Shown: piece by piece, positions 8,503-17,804 of the stretch | Position numbering within the stretch: position 1 is the first letter of the stretch | Layout of the letters: each line of letters opens with the position of its first letter | DNA from: JAMBLL01 sp964460075 | GTDB lineage: Bacteria > Actinomycetota > Acidimicrobiia > Spongiisociales > UBA5794 | Assembly (NCBI GenBank): GCA_964460075.1 | Contig: CAYWPC010000015.1 | Location: forward strand, 1-59,478 | Direction of reading: 5' to 3' | Length of the DNA stretch: 59,478 nt | Notes under the pieces: model-generated | Seen by the model: the letters and a program-made list of their open reading frames with translations, nothing else | What the model was told of the DNA's origin: nothing | Databases searched by the model: none | Made by a program: the position numbers and the translations under genes

Positions 8503-9659
8503 GGCTTCCACGCAACCATGATGAGAGCACTAACGAGGAACGCTACGAGCGATGCCAGCCACACGCCGTCGTAGGAGCCGTTTGTGTCAACGATCCAGCC
8601 GAACAGCGGAGGGCCAACGCCGAGGCCGACGAGGAATCCGAAGAGGACGACGCCCGACGCCCGACCCGCCGCTTCAGGACCGGCGAACACGATAAGCCCA
8701 AGCATCCCAACAGAATTCCACGATGCAGACCCAATGCCAGTGAGCACGGCGCCAACCCATATCAGCCACCACGCGCCCGCGCCCGCACCAAGCAATGCTG
8801 TCGATGCGACGACAGATATTCCCGCAATTGCAATGAGTGTCGACCGGAACGCATGATGTCGCTCCGCGTAGCGTGCCCACAAGATGCGGGCGGCGATCGC
8901 AACGAAGCCGACGACAGCAGGAACGGCACCACCAACGACAACGGACTGGCCGAGGCGCTCCGTCGCAAAGAGGGCGTACAAGATAGTTGCAGATCCCCCG
9001 AACCCCATGAGGAACCCGTAGGTCGTGATCCACCAGATCTCTGATGGCAACGGCCCATGTCCGTGATCGAACCGACCAGTCTCCGCGAGCGGAACCCTCG
9101 GCAAGAACCACGCCGCTGTGAGCGCCAGGCCCACCGAGAAGCCGGCGAATATCACGTAGGCGCTCGCCCTTCCTAACGCGAGCGCCATCGAAGGCACGAA
9201 CCCCCCTCCGACGAACACGAAGGCCTGAACACCGGACTGCTTGATGCCGGTCACCATCCCTTGAAACCCTGGCAGGAGATCCTGTGCGATCAGCTTGTTT
9301 GTCGATGGGTTCGAACCTGCCTGAGCGATCGCACCAACCGCCGCCCCCGCAAGGAGGATCGAAAACGAACCAGCTGCGCCCAGCAGCAAGAAGGAGACAG
9401 CAGCTGTCAACGCCACCAGAACCAACGCCCTGCGTCCTCCAATTCGGTCCGTGAGGCGACCGATGAATGGAGACACCACTGCTGCCCCGACGGTGTTGAC
9501 GGCAAACACGAAACCCAACTGTGTGCGGGTGATCCCGAGGTCCGCGATGAAGATCGCTGCGATGATGCCGAGCGACGCTGCACCGAAGGTTCCAACGCCC
9601 ATCGTTGAGAACAAGATGCCTGTGAATACGGATCGCTGCCTGGAATCGGTTATCGCCAC
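8472..9659 (-). CDS. MFS transporter
   Basis: About 395 residues with 12 hydrophobic segments. The loop GRLTDRIGGRR between helices 2 and 3 is the major-facilitator signature, which identifies the superfamily but not the substrate. The frame is open to 9746, which would overlap the upstream gene by 43 bases. The GTG at 9659 is preceded 7 bases upstream by GATACT, a good -10, so a leaderless start there is attractive. The C-terminus overlaps the convergent TipA-like gene, and a drug-export role controlled by that regulator is possible but untested. Confidence 0.85.
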   Translation of the reverse strand: MAITDSRQRSVFTGILFSTMGVGTFGAASLGIIAAIFIADLGITRTQLGFVFAVNTVGAAVVSPFIGRLTDRIGGRRALVLVALTAAVSFLLLGAAGSFSILLAGAAVGAIAQAGSNPSTNKLIAQDLLPGFQGMVTGIKQSGVQAFVFVGGGFVPSMALALGRASAYVIFAGFSVGLALTAAWFLPRVPLAETGRFDHGHGPLPSEIWWITTYGFLMGFGGSATILYALFATERLGQSVVVGGAVPAVVGFVAIAARILWARYAERHHAFRSTLIAIAGISVVASTALLGAGAGAWWLIWVGAVLTGIGSASWNSVGMLGLIVFAGPEAAGRASGVVLFGFLVGLGVGPPLFGWIVDTNGSYDGVWLASLVAFLVSALIMVAWKPQTIPSSESV

Positions 9660-9703
9660 GAGTGCAGTATCGCGGGTCAGCGTCGATCTGGCGTCGATCC
9701 CGG

Positions 9704-10432
9704 CTATACGATCGGCGGAAGATGGCTGACGAGACGCCCGACGCACTCCTGTGAGGTGAGAACCGAGTACGCCCCAAGGGCGGCATATCTCACACGATCG
9801 AAGTCATCGATCGACTCCCCGTACACGACGACGCGGGCCGCAGCTGCAACCGATCTCACGATGTCGTCCGCACCGGGCTCATCGGCCGACACGAAAGCCA
9901 CTGCGATCTCGTCATCACTCGGCAGAGTAACCGTTCGGTATCCTGCCGTCTCGGCCTGGGCCACCATTGTTGGGCGCTCCGTCAAAGAACAGAACAGGCC
10001 GACGGCGGGACCCAGGGTCGAATCGATCGCAGAAGCCATGGACCGCGCCTTCACGATTCCCCACCGCACGTGAGCCTCATGGGCGGTAGTACCCAGTATC
10101 TGGGACGAGCCTGGAGCCAGGGAGTGCCGGTCCCAAGGTGCGAACTTTCTCGCTCCGCCACCCTCGGTAGCGATCGGCACACCGACGAGGTCGAGAGCCC
10201 GATCGATCGGGCGAAGGGCCTCGCGAAACAACTCGAGTGGGCTTGATCTCTGCTCGGGGAGGGCCACCTCCCCCAACGATCGCAACAAACCATCAAGTAC
10301 GGCGGTACCTTCGACAACTGCGTCTGCAATGACGGGACAGATCTCAATGCCCCTCTGTGTAAGGATCCCGGCCACATATAGCGGGTACGCCTCTACGAAG
10401 ACTTCTCGAAGATTCTCGGTCTCACGATCCAT
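9704..10432 (-). CDS. Conserved-looking protein of unknown function
   Basis: 242 residues, ATG with a GGAGG ribosome site 6 bases upstream. No signal peptide or membrane helix. The first 100 residues are mostly helical and acidic. The middle contains FAPWDRHSLAPGSSQILG and AHVRWGIVKAR. The C-terminal third alternates hydrophobic strands and helices (TVTLPSDDEIAVAFVSADEPGADDIVRSVAAAARVVVYGES), resembling a receiver- or Rossmann-like alpha/beta fold, but no nucleotide motif is present. I do not recognise the family. It diverges from the LppM-like lipoprotein gene with 75 bases between them, which must hold both promoters. Confidence 0.7.
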   Translation of the reverse strand: MDRETENLREVFVEAYPLYVAGILTQRGIEICPVIADAVVEGTAVLDGLLRSLGEVALPEQRSSPLELFREALRPIDRALDLVGVPIATEGGGARKFAPWDRHSLAPGSSQILGTTAHEAHVRWGIVKARSMASAIDSTLGPAVGLFCSLTERPTMVAQAETAGYRTVTLPSDDEIAVAFVSADEPGADDIVRSVAAAARVVVYGESIDDFDRVRYAALGAYSVLTSQECVGRLVSHLPPIV

Positions 10433-10507
10433 AGGTGGCCTCCATGCACTGATGTCTGGAAGATACCGCCTACCATCACCACCATACGCACACGGCCGGA
10501 GGACCCA

Positions 10508-11410
10508 ATGCGCAAATACGTGTTCATCTTTGCTCTGCTTACGTTGGCACTCACAGCCTGCCGGGCCGAATCCAACCTCATACTCGACATCGAGAGCGAC
10601 GGCTCAGGGACCGTTGGCTTCGAAATCGGATTCGACGAGGAGTTCCGCAACTTACTCGAACAGTCCGGCACGTCGCCAAGCGACATGCTGTCAGATCTTC
10701 CCGACATGAGCGGCAGCGACATCGTGGCCATAGAACGAACCGACGGTGACATGTCGTACGTCGGCGCCCAGTTCCCCGTCGATGACCTGTCAGCCATTGA
10801 CCTGACAAAGGACGGCCTGGACTTCTTCGCCGAGTTCTTCTCCGACTTCTCCTTTACATTCGACGACGACTCCGCCACACTCGCCGCAACGGTCAAGGCA
10901 GCAGATCTCGGAGGGAGCTCCGAGGACTTACCGTTTGACACATCTTCACTCACCGAGGATATTTTCTCAGCCAATATCGTGGTGTCGATGCCAGGCAACG
11001 TCGTCCAGCACAACGCTGACGAGGTCAGAGGTAACGGGACCCTCGTGTGGACCATCCCCCTGTCAGGTTCAACGACGATATCGGCAACGTCCGAACTCGG
11101 TGGCAGCTCAGGCAGCTCAATCGTCTGGATACTTGCCGCAGTACTCCTCATCGGAATCATCGCGGCGGTCGCGGCCACGATCGTTTCGCGCAACAAGAAG
11201 TCCGAGACCGCAGTGGCCGCAGCAGCAGCCCTGGGTTCAAGCGACGCCGAGGCTACACCGGAATCCGGCGAGGTAGCCGACGAGAGCACTCTCAACGAGA
11301 CGGCAGACGACCCTGACCTCGCTCCATCCGTTGACGACTCGCCAGACAGACTCGATACCGACGAACCACCAACCGAAGCACCCGAGAGTGATCAGCCCGA
11401 GAGCACTTGA
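10508..11410 (+). CDS. LppM-like lipoprotein with C-terminal membrane helix
   Basis: 300 residues. The signal MRKYVFIFALLTLALTAC ends in a lipobox. The mature part begins RAESNLILDIESDGSGTVGFEIGFDEE, the pattern of the LppM/DUF3153 domain (in M. tuberculosis LppM is a surface lipoprotein that affects phagosome maturation). A membrane helix at about 208-230 (SIVWILAAVLLIGIIAAVAATIV) is followed by RNKK and a very acidic tail of about 60 residues that should be cytoplasmic. It therefore combines a lipid anchor with a membrane span. The last 19 bases overlap the convergent CvpA-CAP gene. Confidence 0.82.
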   Translation: MRKYVFIFALLTLALTACRAESNLILDIESDGSGTVGFEIGFDEEFRNLLEQSGTSPSDMLSDLPDMSGSDIVAIERTDGDMSYVGAQFPVDDLSAIDLTKDGLDFFAEFFSDFSFTFDDDSATLAATVKAADLGGSSEDLPFDTSSLTEDIFSANIVVSMPGNVVQHNADEVRGNGTLVWTIPLSGSTTISATSELGGSSGSSIVWILAAVLLIGIIAAVAATIVSRNKKSETAVAAAAALGSSDAEATPESGEVADESTLNETADDPDLAPSVDDSPDRLDTDEPPTEAPESDQPEST

Positions 11411-12363
11411 ACCGCTATCAGGCCGTACGGACCCTCGACGACGCCTACACCGGCAAGGCGGAACGACGGATCGGTGATGAGCGCCTGATAGGCGGCGGCG
11501 GACCAGAAGGCTTCAGCGAGGCCCTCTGGTGTCGCAGCAATGGCGACCATCTCTCCATACACCGTTCCCGGAATTCCCTCTGCAGCCAGGGAAGCCTTCA
11601 ATTCGCCGTCAAGACCAAGCATTCCTGACCGGTACACCCTCGACGATCTCACGACAGCAACGACAGCGAGGTCGGCCGACCAAGTCAAAGGGTCAAGTCC
11701 CGCGCCGATCCGGTGTGTGTTGAGTTCATCGAATACGGCTTGCGCGGCTGTCTGGGATGGGACAAGCAGATCATCGTTGAGTTGCGGCAGAGGAATCGGA
11801 AGCGTCCCTGCTGCAAGACGATCTCCAACCGCGTCCCTCACTGCAATGACCGCTCCGAAGATCTGCTCACCGCTCACCGACGAGAGCGTCGCTTGGACCA
11901 GTCCGTGTGGTGCCACGATCTGAGAACCGATGATGGAGTCCTCAACCGATGTGTCGAAGGAATCGCGAACGCTCTGCGGCATCGGGGTCACCCACAGCAG
12001 CGTCGTCACGAGGACCACGATCACCGCGGCGTATCCGCCGCCGACGATCGCACCGCCAACCCTATTCAGCGTCGTCGCACCTGGAACAACCTTCAGGGAC
12101 ATCGACAGCACACTCGACACCATGATGCCGGCAACGATGAGGGCCATGAACATCACGATCCCACCCACGATCCGCCCGACCTCATCTGGAACGTTCGCCA
12201 TTCCAGAGACGACCGCGCCGATAACTGGAGAGAAGCGGAACACGAGTGCTGTCCCTAGGACGAGCACGACGAGCTCGACGACCTCTCGTACGAAACCTCG
12301 TCGCCATCCACGTAGAGCCAACACACCAGCGAGGCCTGCAACAACCAGGTCGTATATCTGCAT
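11392..12363 (-). CDS. CvpA-type membrane domain fused to a CAP/SCP-like domain
   Basis: 323 residues. Residues 1 to about 165 have four hydrophobic segments and the CvpA opening MQIYDLVVAGLAGVLALRGWRRGFVREV. Residues about 195-323 resemble the CAP (SCP/PR-1) fold: VFDELNTHRIGAGLDPLTWSADL, GEMVAI at the GENIA position, and a closing GVGVVEGPYGLIAVQVL. The Glu of the CAP pocket is kept, but the usual His residues are not visible, so any metal-dependent activity is doubtful. The domain order recalls MarP (Rv3671c), where CvpA helices anchor a periplasmic protease. It starts 2 bases after the AI-2E-family gene and probably shares its transcript. Confidence 0.82.
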   Translation of the reverse strand: MQIYDLVVAGLAGVLALRGWRRGFVREVVELVVLVLGTALVFRFSPVIGAVVSGMANVPDEVGRIVGGIVMFMALIVAGIMVSSVLSMSLKVVPGATTLNRVGGAIVGGGYAAVIVVLVTTLLWVTPMPQSVRDSFDTSVEDSIIGSQIVAPHGLVQATLSSVSGEQIFGAVIAVRDAVGDRLAAGTLPIPLPQLNDDLLVPSQTAAQAVFDELNTHRIGAGLDPLTWSADLAVVAVVRSSRVYRSGMLGLDGELKASLAAEGIPGTVYGEMVAIAATPEGLAEAFWSAAAYQALITDPSFRLAGVGVVEGPYGLIAVQVLSG

Positions 12364-12365
12364 GC

Positions 12366-13568
12366 TCAGACGCTGTCTCGGCCGTCTTGATCGGCTTCAT
12401 CGTGTGGAGGCTCAACCACGGGTACTTCTCCCGTCCGGAGCAGGCGTGAGGGTTCTACCTCCTCGAACATAGCCTCGGAGGCCTCTTCCCAGGTTTGGTC
12501 GAGCACCCGCGTTCGCCACCAATGGCCGATAAGGATCTTGAGGGTTGCAGTCAGCGGAACAGCGATGATGACCCCCCACATGCCAGCGAACGCACCGCCG
12601 GCAACGAGCGAGAGCAGTGTGACCGAAGGGTGAAGCCGTACCGTTGCGCGCAGAACGGTCGGCGACACGAAGTTGTTATCGATCTGTTGCACAACCACTG
12701 CCACGACAACAGCCCATATCGCCGTCGTGGCGTCCCCACCAGACACTGCGATGAGGACGCCGAGGAAGCCACCAACCCACGGCCCGAGAAACGGAATGAT
12801 GTTGAGCAGCCCACCGACTAGCCCTATGAGAATCCAGAACTGCAGGCCAATGATCCGATAGCCAACGGAGAGCATCACGCCGACAATGAGGGCGACAACA
12901 ACCTGACCTCTGAGGAACCCGCCCAGGGCCGTGTTCAGCTGACGTCCGACGTACGCAGCCTCCGCTCGACGCCGCTCGGGAAATATTTCGACGAGACGCC
13001 GCTGGATCGATGGCAGGTCTATCAAGAAGTAGAATGCCAGGACTGGACCGAGCACGAAGATCAGGATGAATTCGATGATCCCTGCGGTCACGGATCCGAG
13101 CTGGTCCAACGCGAAGGAAATCAGAGCATTGCGGTTCGCCGGCTCGTTGATGTACGCGACGACCTGGTCATAGTTCCAAACGCTCACCTTCTTGAACCCG
13201 AGCGAATCCAACAAATCGTGGATCTGTCGTGCCGAAGTGTCGTACAGCGAAGGGAAGGCTTCGACGAAACTCTGCGATTGATGCACGACGTCTGGCAGCA
13301 GGACAGTCACGAGCAGAGCCACGGCAGCGAAGAAAGCCACGAATCCGAGAACGACACCGATAATGCGCGGGACACCGCGGCGATGAAGCCACGAAACCAC
13401 CGGATTGACTATGAAGACGATGACGATGGCGAGCAACAAGGGAGCGAAAATAATTCTTGCTTCGACCAGCACGAAGAAAGCTGCTGCCGTGAGCAGCGAC
13501 ACGCCGATGACAGACCAGGAGAAGATCCCTACTCGGCGGATAACCGATCCAACGTCATTCTCCCCCAT
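12366..13568 (-). CDS. AI-2E-family (PerM-like) transporter
   Basis: 400 residues with about seven to eight membrane helices. Typical family sequences are visible: APLLLAIVIVFIVNPVVSWLHRRGVPR near the N-terminus, and GLLNIIPFLGPWVGGFLGVLIA with VVQQIDNNFVSPTVL in the second half. The family was named for autoinducer-2 export (TqsA), but members also include Na+/H+ antiporters and permeases of unknown substrate, so no substrate is assigned. It ends 2 bases before the CvpA-CAP gene. The 142 bases separating it from tRNA-Thr should contain its promoter; I see no strong box there. Confidence 0.88.
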   Translation of the reverse strand: MGENDVGSVIRRVGIFSWSVIGVSLLTAAAFFVLVEARIIFAPLLLAIVIVFIVNPVVSWLHRRGVPRIIGVVLGFVAFFAAVALLVTVLLPDVVHQSQSFVEAFPSLYDTSARQIHDLLDSLGFKKVSVWNYDQVVAYINEPANRNALISFALDQLGSVTAGIIEFILIFVLGPVLAFYFLIDLPSIQRRLVEIFPERRRAEAAYVGRQLNTALGGFLRGQVVVALIVGVMLSVGYRIIGLQFWILIGLVGGLLNIIPFLGPWVGGFLGVLIAVSGGDATTAIWAVVVAVVVQQIDNNFVSPTVLRATVRLHPSVTLLSLVAGGAFAGMWGVIIAVPLTATLKILIGHWWRTRVLDQTWEEASEAMFEEVEPSRLLRTGEVPVVEPPHDEADQDGRDSV

Positions 13569-13710
13569 GTCGGTCGAGTGTATCGGGGTTCCTGCAGACT
13601 CGCGGTACCACTGATTCCGAACTCATCGAGGGGATCGCCGCCATTCAGGCAAAGGACCCCGACAGATCCACAGATCCGACCCATCGCTGCGTAAGCCCTA
13701 CGACGGGGAT

Positions 13711-13787
13711 TGGAGCTGGCGATGGGACTCGAACCCATGACCTGCCGCTTACAAGGCGGCTGCTCTGGCCAACTGAGCTACGCCAGC
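13711..13787 (-). tRNA. tRNA-Thr (TGT)
   Basis: A complete cloverleaf on the minus strand. The 5' acceptor GCTGGCG pairs with CGCCAGC. The anticodon stem GCCGC/GCGGC holds the loop CTTGTAA, giving anticodon TGT, which reads ACA. The T-loop is TTCGAGT, followed by discriminator T and an encoded CCA. It starts 7 bases after the rlmB stop, so it may be processed from the cysS-rlmB transcript. Confidence 0.96.
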
Positions 13788-13794
13788 AGAGCCG

Positions 13795-14550
13795 TCAGGA
13801 TACCCAGCCCCTGACCCGAGCGACCTCGAAAGAGGCTATGGCACCAGCCACAGACGCGTTGAGGCTCTCTGTCGGGCCAACCATCGGTATCGAGACCAGA
13901 ACGTCGCAACGATCGGCGACCAGGCGTGACAACCCAGTCCCTTCTGCTCCGATGCACAGTGCGACCGGCTGTGCGAGCAGGTCGAGACCGAACAAGGATC
14001 GATCCGAAGTACCGTCAAGACCGACCCTCCACAAGCCGAGTTGGCCGAGGCGTTTGAGCGCATCCGCAATGGACGACACAGCAACTATCGGAAGTTGCTC
14101 GAGGGTACCTGCTGCTGCTTTGAAGGCTGTTGCGCCGAGCGGGGCACTCCGCCTGCGAGACATCATGAGTGCTGTGATGCCGCTCGCCACAGCGGAACGG
14201 GCAATCGCACCAACATTCCTTGGATCTTCTATGTGGTCAAGCACCAGCAAGGCAGGGTTCTCAGCAAGTTCCACCGCATGTTTCACTGAGATTGGTGCGA
14301 TCGCACGAGCCTCCGCAACGACCCCCTGTGGCGCTCCTGTCACGGCAATCGATCGAACATCTTCGACCTGCACGACTGGTATCGAACGGGAATTCGCCAT
14401 CTCGATGAGACGCTGCATATCGACGTTCCCAGCCCTGCCCCGCTCCACGGTCAGCCGCGTCACACGACCAGCTTCGATTGCGGCCGAAACAGCGTGGATA
14501 CCTTCGAGGTCAGCCCCTATGCCAGCGTGCGCCACTAGGAGTGTCCTCAA
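13795..14550 (-). CDS. rlmB: 23S rRNA 2'-O-methyltransferase RlmB (TrmH/SpoU family)
   Basis: 251 residues. It contains the N-terminal substrate-binding segment (GADLEGIHAV onward) and the SPOUT catalytic domain with its three motifs: DHIEDPRNVGAIARSA, CIGAEGTGLSRLV and SIPMVGPTESLNASVAGAI, which form the knotted SAM site. Family members methylate G2251 of 23S rRNA in the E. coli case. The N-terminus overlaps cysS by 41 bases if ATG 14550 is used; a GTG at 14535 is an alternative. The cysS-rlmB pair is conserved in actinobacteria (Rv3580c-Rv3579c). Confidence 0.92.
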   Translation of the reverse strand: MRTLLVAHAGIGADLEGIHAVSAAIEAGRVTRLTVERGRAGNVDMQRLIEMANSRSIPVVQVEDVRSIAVTGAPQGVVAEARAIAPISVKHAVELAENPALLVLDHIEDPRNVGAIARSAVASGITALMMSRRRSAPLGATAFKAAAGTLEQLPIVAVSSIADALKRLGQLGLWRVGLDGTSDRSLFGLDLLAQPVALCIGAEGTGLSRLVADRCDVLVSIPMVGPTESLNASVAGAIASFEVARVRGWVS

Positions 14551-15898
14551 TGATGATGTTCAACTCGGCAAGGCCGTCACGTATCGCGTCCGATCTCTCC
14601 CAATCGCTTGCATCTCGTGCCGAGGTGCGCAGCGCAACGAGGTCATCGATCGTGCCACCAGATATGCCGAAAGTGGTTGCGAGATCCGCGACATCTGTTG
14701 CGTCGCAGGACTCTTCCTCTCGGTCGTTCAGACCGAGAACCAACACGATCTCATCGAAGGCCGAGACGAGGGCATCGGCCGAAGCAGCAGCATCGAGACG
14801 AGAGTTTCCCTCTCTCACCAGGTCAAAGAGCACACCGAGTGCACCCGCCACATCAAGATCATCATCCATTGCTGCCCGAAATCGGACGAGCGCATCTGGA
14901 TCTGCACACTCTTCCACGACCATCGGGAATCGTCGGCGGAACGCTCGCAACCGCGACAAGCTCGCCTCGGCGTCGGCGAGCGCCTGCTCGGAAAAGTCCA
15001 GAGGTTTGCGATAGTGAGTGCGCAGGTAGAAAAGCCGAACAGCGAGCGGATCCCATTGCTTGAGCGACTCAAGGAGCGTAATCATGTGGCCTGTCGACTT
15101 CGCCATCTTCTCACCGGCGAGGTTCAACATTCCGTTGTGCATCCAGTACCGAGCGAACGTCTTCCCTGACGCAGCCTCTGACTGTGCGATCTCGTTTTCG
15201 TGATGAGGGAAGATCAGATCAGATCCACCTGCATGAATGTCGAAGCCGTCTCCGAGGTACTTGCTCGCCATTGCGGAGCATTCGACGTGCCATCCCGGTC
15301 TGCCTGGCCCCCAGGGTGAGTCCCACTCTGGCTCTCCCGGCTTCGCTGCCTTCCACATGGCAAAGTCGAGCGGGTCACGCTTGTGCCCGTGCGGTTCGCC
15401 ACGCTCACCCGCCCTGAGATCGTCGAGGTCGTGACGAGACAACCTGCCGTACCCTGGGAAGGAACGCACAGAGAAGTACACATCGCCCTCGCTTGCATAC
15501 GCATGCCCAGATTCGATGAGACGCCCGATCAGACTGATCATCTCAGGTATGTGCTCTGTTGCCTTCGGTTCAATGGTTGGGGGAAGGTTTCCGAGAAGCT
15601 CCGAGGCTTCACTGAAAGCTGCAAAGGCTTCGGTTGCCACGACTTCTATCGACACACCCCGTTCAGCGGCCCTGGCAATGATCTTGTCATCGATGTCGGT
15701 GACGTTGCGAACGAACGTCACGTCATAGCCCAACCATAGGAGGTACCGCCTGAGGACATCGAACGAGACTGCGGATCTGCCGTGGCCGAGGTGCGGCTCC
15801 GACTGGACAGTGGGGCCGCACACATACATTGTGACGCGATCGCTCTTCGTCGGCTCAAACGTGACCGTGGAGCGGGCGAGGGTGTTGTGAACCTCCAT
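14510..15898 (-). CDS. cysS: Cysteinyl-tRNA synthetase
   Basis: Class I aminoacyl-tRNA synthetase that charges tRNA-Cys. I start at the ATG giving MEVHNTLARSTVTFEP. YVCGPTVQSEPHLGHGRS contains the zinc-binding Cys and the HIGH-type motif; WHVECSAM and HHENEIAQSEA provide further zinc and substrate ligands; KMAKSTG is the KMSKS loop with Ala in place of Ser. About 462 residues, normal for CysS and longer than the related mycothiol ligase MshC. The CGPT context also argues against MshC. It diverges from the glycerophosphodiesterase gene with 57 bases between starts. Confidence 0.95.
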   Translation of the reverse strand: MEVHNTLARSTVTFEPTKSDRVTMYVCGPTVQSEPHLGHGRSAVSFDVLRRYLLWLGYDVTFVRNVTDIDDKIIARAAERGVSIEVVATEAFAAFSEASELLGNLPPTIEPKATEHIPEMISLIGRLIESGHAYASEGDVYFSVRSFPGYGRLSRHDLDDLRAGERGEPHGHKRDPLDFAMWKAAKPGEPEWDSPWGPGRPGWHVECSAMASKYLGDGFDIHAGGSDLIFPHHENEIAQSEAASGKTFARYWMHNGMLNLAGEKMAKSTGHMITLLESLKQWDPLAVRLFYLRTHYRKPLDFSEQALADAEASLSRLRAFRRRFPMVVEECADPDALVRFRAAMDDDLDVAGALGVLFDLVREGNSRLDAAASADALVSAFDEIVLVLGLNDREEESCDATDVADLATTFGISGGTIDDLVALRTSARDASDWERSDAIRDGLAELNIIIEDTPSGARWHRG

Positions 15899-15955
15899 GA
15901 CCGGGCATCCTACCGGTGGACCCTGCGCCAACGATCAGGCGATTACAGTTCGCGT

Positions 15956-16690
15956 ATGATCACAACACCGTTGACACCTGCACCTCTTGTCTACGCCCAT
16001 CGAGGTGACCGGACGAGAGCCTCGGACAATACGCTCGAGGCCTACCGGCTCGCCGTTGCTGCAGGAGCAGACGGTATCGAACTCGATGTTCGACGATCCG
16101 GTGACGGTGTCCTGCTCATGAGCCATGACGACAGGCATCCTGGGATGGCTCCATTCATCGAATTGTCCATGGCTGAGATCAGAGATGACGCACCCGAAGT
16201 GCCGACACTGATTGAGATGCTTGAGGCAGTCCCAGGCCACATCTGGCTCAATGTTGAAATCAAGAACGATCAACGCGACGGGGACTTCGATTCGACAAGG
16301 AAGATTGTTGATCGGACAATCGCGACCATCGACGACCACGACAACCTGGCCAGGGTCCTGCTCTCATCGTTTGACGGCCAGGCGATGCGGCGGGCAGCCG
16401 ATATAGCTCCCACCCTGTGCCGCGGTCAACTCATCGCCGCTCCTGTCGACCTCGAAACAGGTATCGGAATCGCGCAGTCCCAGACCGGCCGGGCCGTGCA
16501 TCCGCACATGTCGTACTTTGTGCCAGATGCTGTGTCATCCATGCGGATGATCCATGACGCAGGCCTCTCTGCGGTCGTGTGGGGCGCCAACACGTCCCAA
16601 GATGTCGCGACCTTGCTTGGAGCCGACGTCGATGTGATCATCACGGACGATCCGGCGATGGCACGCCGCGTTGTGGATCAGTGGCGGTGA
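15956..16690 (+). CDS. Glycerophosphodiester phosphodiesterase family protein
   Basis: 244 residues from the ATG at 15956; an upstream in-frame extension to 15782 runs inside cysS and is not credible. YAHRGDRTRASDNTLEAY holds the catalytic HRG and the ENT-like metal site (DNT here), followed by GADGIELDVRRSGDGVLLMSHDD with the Glu/Asp metal ligands and second His. ELDV, WLNVEIK and the ending DVIITDDP are typical of the GDPD TIM barrel. The enzyme hydrolyses glycerophosphodiesters to glycerol-3-phosphate and alcohol. There is no signal peptide, so it is cytoplasmic. TACAGT just 6 bases upstream of the ATG suggests a leaderless transcript. The 3' end overlaps convergent ispF by 13 bases. Confidence 0.92.
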   Translation: MITTPLTPAPLVYAHRGDRTRASDNTLEAYRLAVAAGADGIELDVRRSGDGVLLMSHDDRHPGMAPFIELSMAEIRDDAPEVPTLIEMLEAVPGHIWLNVEIKNDQRDGDFDSTRKIVDRTIATIDDHDNLARVLLSSFDGQAMRRAADIAPTLCRGQLIAAPVDLETGIGIAQSQTGRAVHPHMSYFVPDAVSSMRMIHDAGLSAVVWGANTSQDVATLLGADVDVIITDDPAMARRVVDQWR

Positions 16691-17160
16691 ATCGCCACGA
16701 CCGCCTGCACCGCGAGACCCTCACCAGCCCCAATCCACCCGAGACCATCAGTCGTAGTCGCCTTCACGGATACCGCCGATACCGGCAACTGTATCGCCTT
16801 GGCGAGATTCGACCGCATGGACTCTCGGTGAGGAGCTACCCGTAGCTTCTCGACAACAACCGTCAGATCGACATTGCCAGGCTCGAAACCTGCGTCGCGT
16901 ACTTTCTGCACACACCGTGCCAGCAACTCCATGGAATTGGCGCCATGCCACTGTGCATCATCGCTGGGGAAGAATTTGCCAAGATCACCAAGACAAGCAG
17001 CACCCAAGAGTGCGTCGGCGACGGCGTGTGCGGCGACATCCGCATCGGAAGTTCCAAGCACACCGAACGGACTCACGATCGAGACGCCGGCGAGAACCAC
17101 GGGACCCGAGCCTCCGAATCGGTGGGCATCGTAACCAATGCCGATGCGCGGCGACGTCAT
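16678..17160 (-). CDS. ispF: 2-C-methyl-D-erythritol 2,4-cyclodiphosphate synthase
   Basis: 160 residues, the usual IspF length. It begins RIGIGYDAHRFG with the zinc-binding DxH, followed by SDADVAAHAVADALLGAACLGDLGKFFP with the second His and the phosphate-binding segment, and ends KATTTDGLGWIGAGEGLAV, a family signature. It catalyses cyclisation of CDP-methylerythritol 2-phosphate in the non-mevalonate isoprenoid pathway. It overlaps ispD by 4 bases, so translation is probably coupled. Confidence 0.96.
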   Translation of the reverse strand: MTSPRIGIGYDAHRFGGSGPVVLAGVSIVSPFGVLGTSDADVAAHAVADALLGAACLGDLGKFFPSDDAQWHGANSMELLARCVQKVRDAGFEPGNVDLTVVVEKLRVAPHRESMRSNLAKAIQLPVSAVSVKATTTDGLGWIGAGEGLAVQAVVAIHRH

Positions 17161-17804
17161 CGATCACGCTCGGAAAGAATCGCCTCGGCGATCACGAGGT
17201 CGACAGGGAACGTGATCTTGAGGTTCGTCGGGTCTCCGTGTACGACCACAACGGTGCCGCCAAGCCGCTCAACGAGAGCTGCATCGTCTGTTGCGTCATC
17301 TGCGGGATCGAGCCGGTGGGCAGCAAGAAGCGTGGCGGTGCGGAACGCCTGCGGGGTTTGAACGGAGACGAGCTCACTGCGATCAACCGTGATGAGCACC
17401 CGGGTGCCATCGGTACGCTTGAGCGTATCGGTGACCGCGGTCGCCGGGATCACCCCGTCGCAAGCAGACCTCCTAGCTGCTTCCATGACCGCCGAAGTCA
17501 GTGATTCCGAAAGTAGCGGCCTTGCTGCGTCGTGGATCAGAACCCAGTCCGGATCGCTCTCGAGTGCTTCAAGCCCTGCAAGAACGGAGTCCCTGCGACG
17601 CTGGCCACCGGCAACACCTCCTGCCACGTCACCAACGACAACAACCTCAGGAATGCCGACATCTCGAAACACACCCACTGACCACTGCCAAAGCGCTCTC
17701 CCCCCGAGCACGAGTGCATGCTTGGGCCCACCGTACCTGGCACCGGAACCGGCGGCCACGACCACCGCTGCGAACGACACGTCGTGCGCTGCAGCGCGTG
17801 CCAT
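17157..17804 (-). CDS. ispD: 2-C-methyl-D-erythritol 4-phosphate cytidylyltransferase
   Basis: 215 residues. FAAVVVAAGSGARYGG is the nucleotidyltransferase loop, although the usual Lys that follows is shifted to GPKHALVLGG. VLIHDAARPLLS and the QTPQAF motif are diagnostic of IspD. It makes CDP-methylerythritol from MEP and CTP. Its ATG overlaps the carD stop by one base (TGATG), and it overlaps ispF by 4 bases, so carD-ispD-ispF form one operon, the same order as Rv3583c-Rv3582c-Rv3581c. Confidence 0.95.
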   Translation of the reverse strand: MARAAAHDVSFAAVVVAAGSGARYGGPKHALVLGGRALWQWSVGVFRDVGIPEVVVVGDVAGGVAGGQRRRDSVLAGLEALESDPDWVLIHDAARPLLSESLTSAVMEAARRSACDGVIPATAVTDTLKRTDGTRVLITVDRSELVSVQTPQAFRTATLLAAHRLDPADDATDDAALVERLGGTVVVVHGDPTNLKITFPVDLVIAEAILSERDR

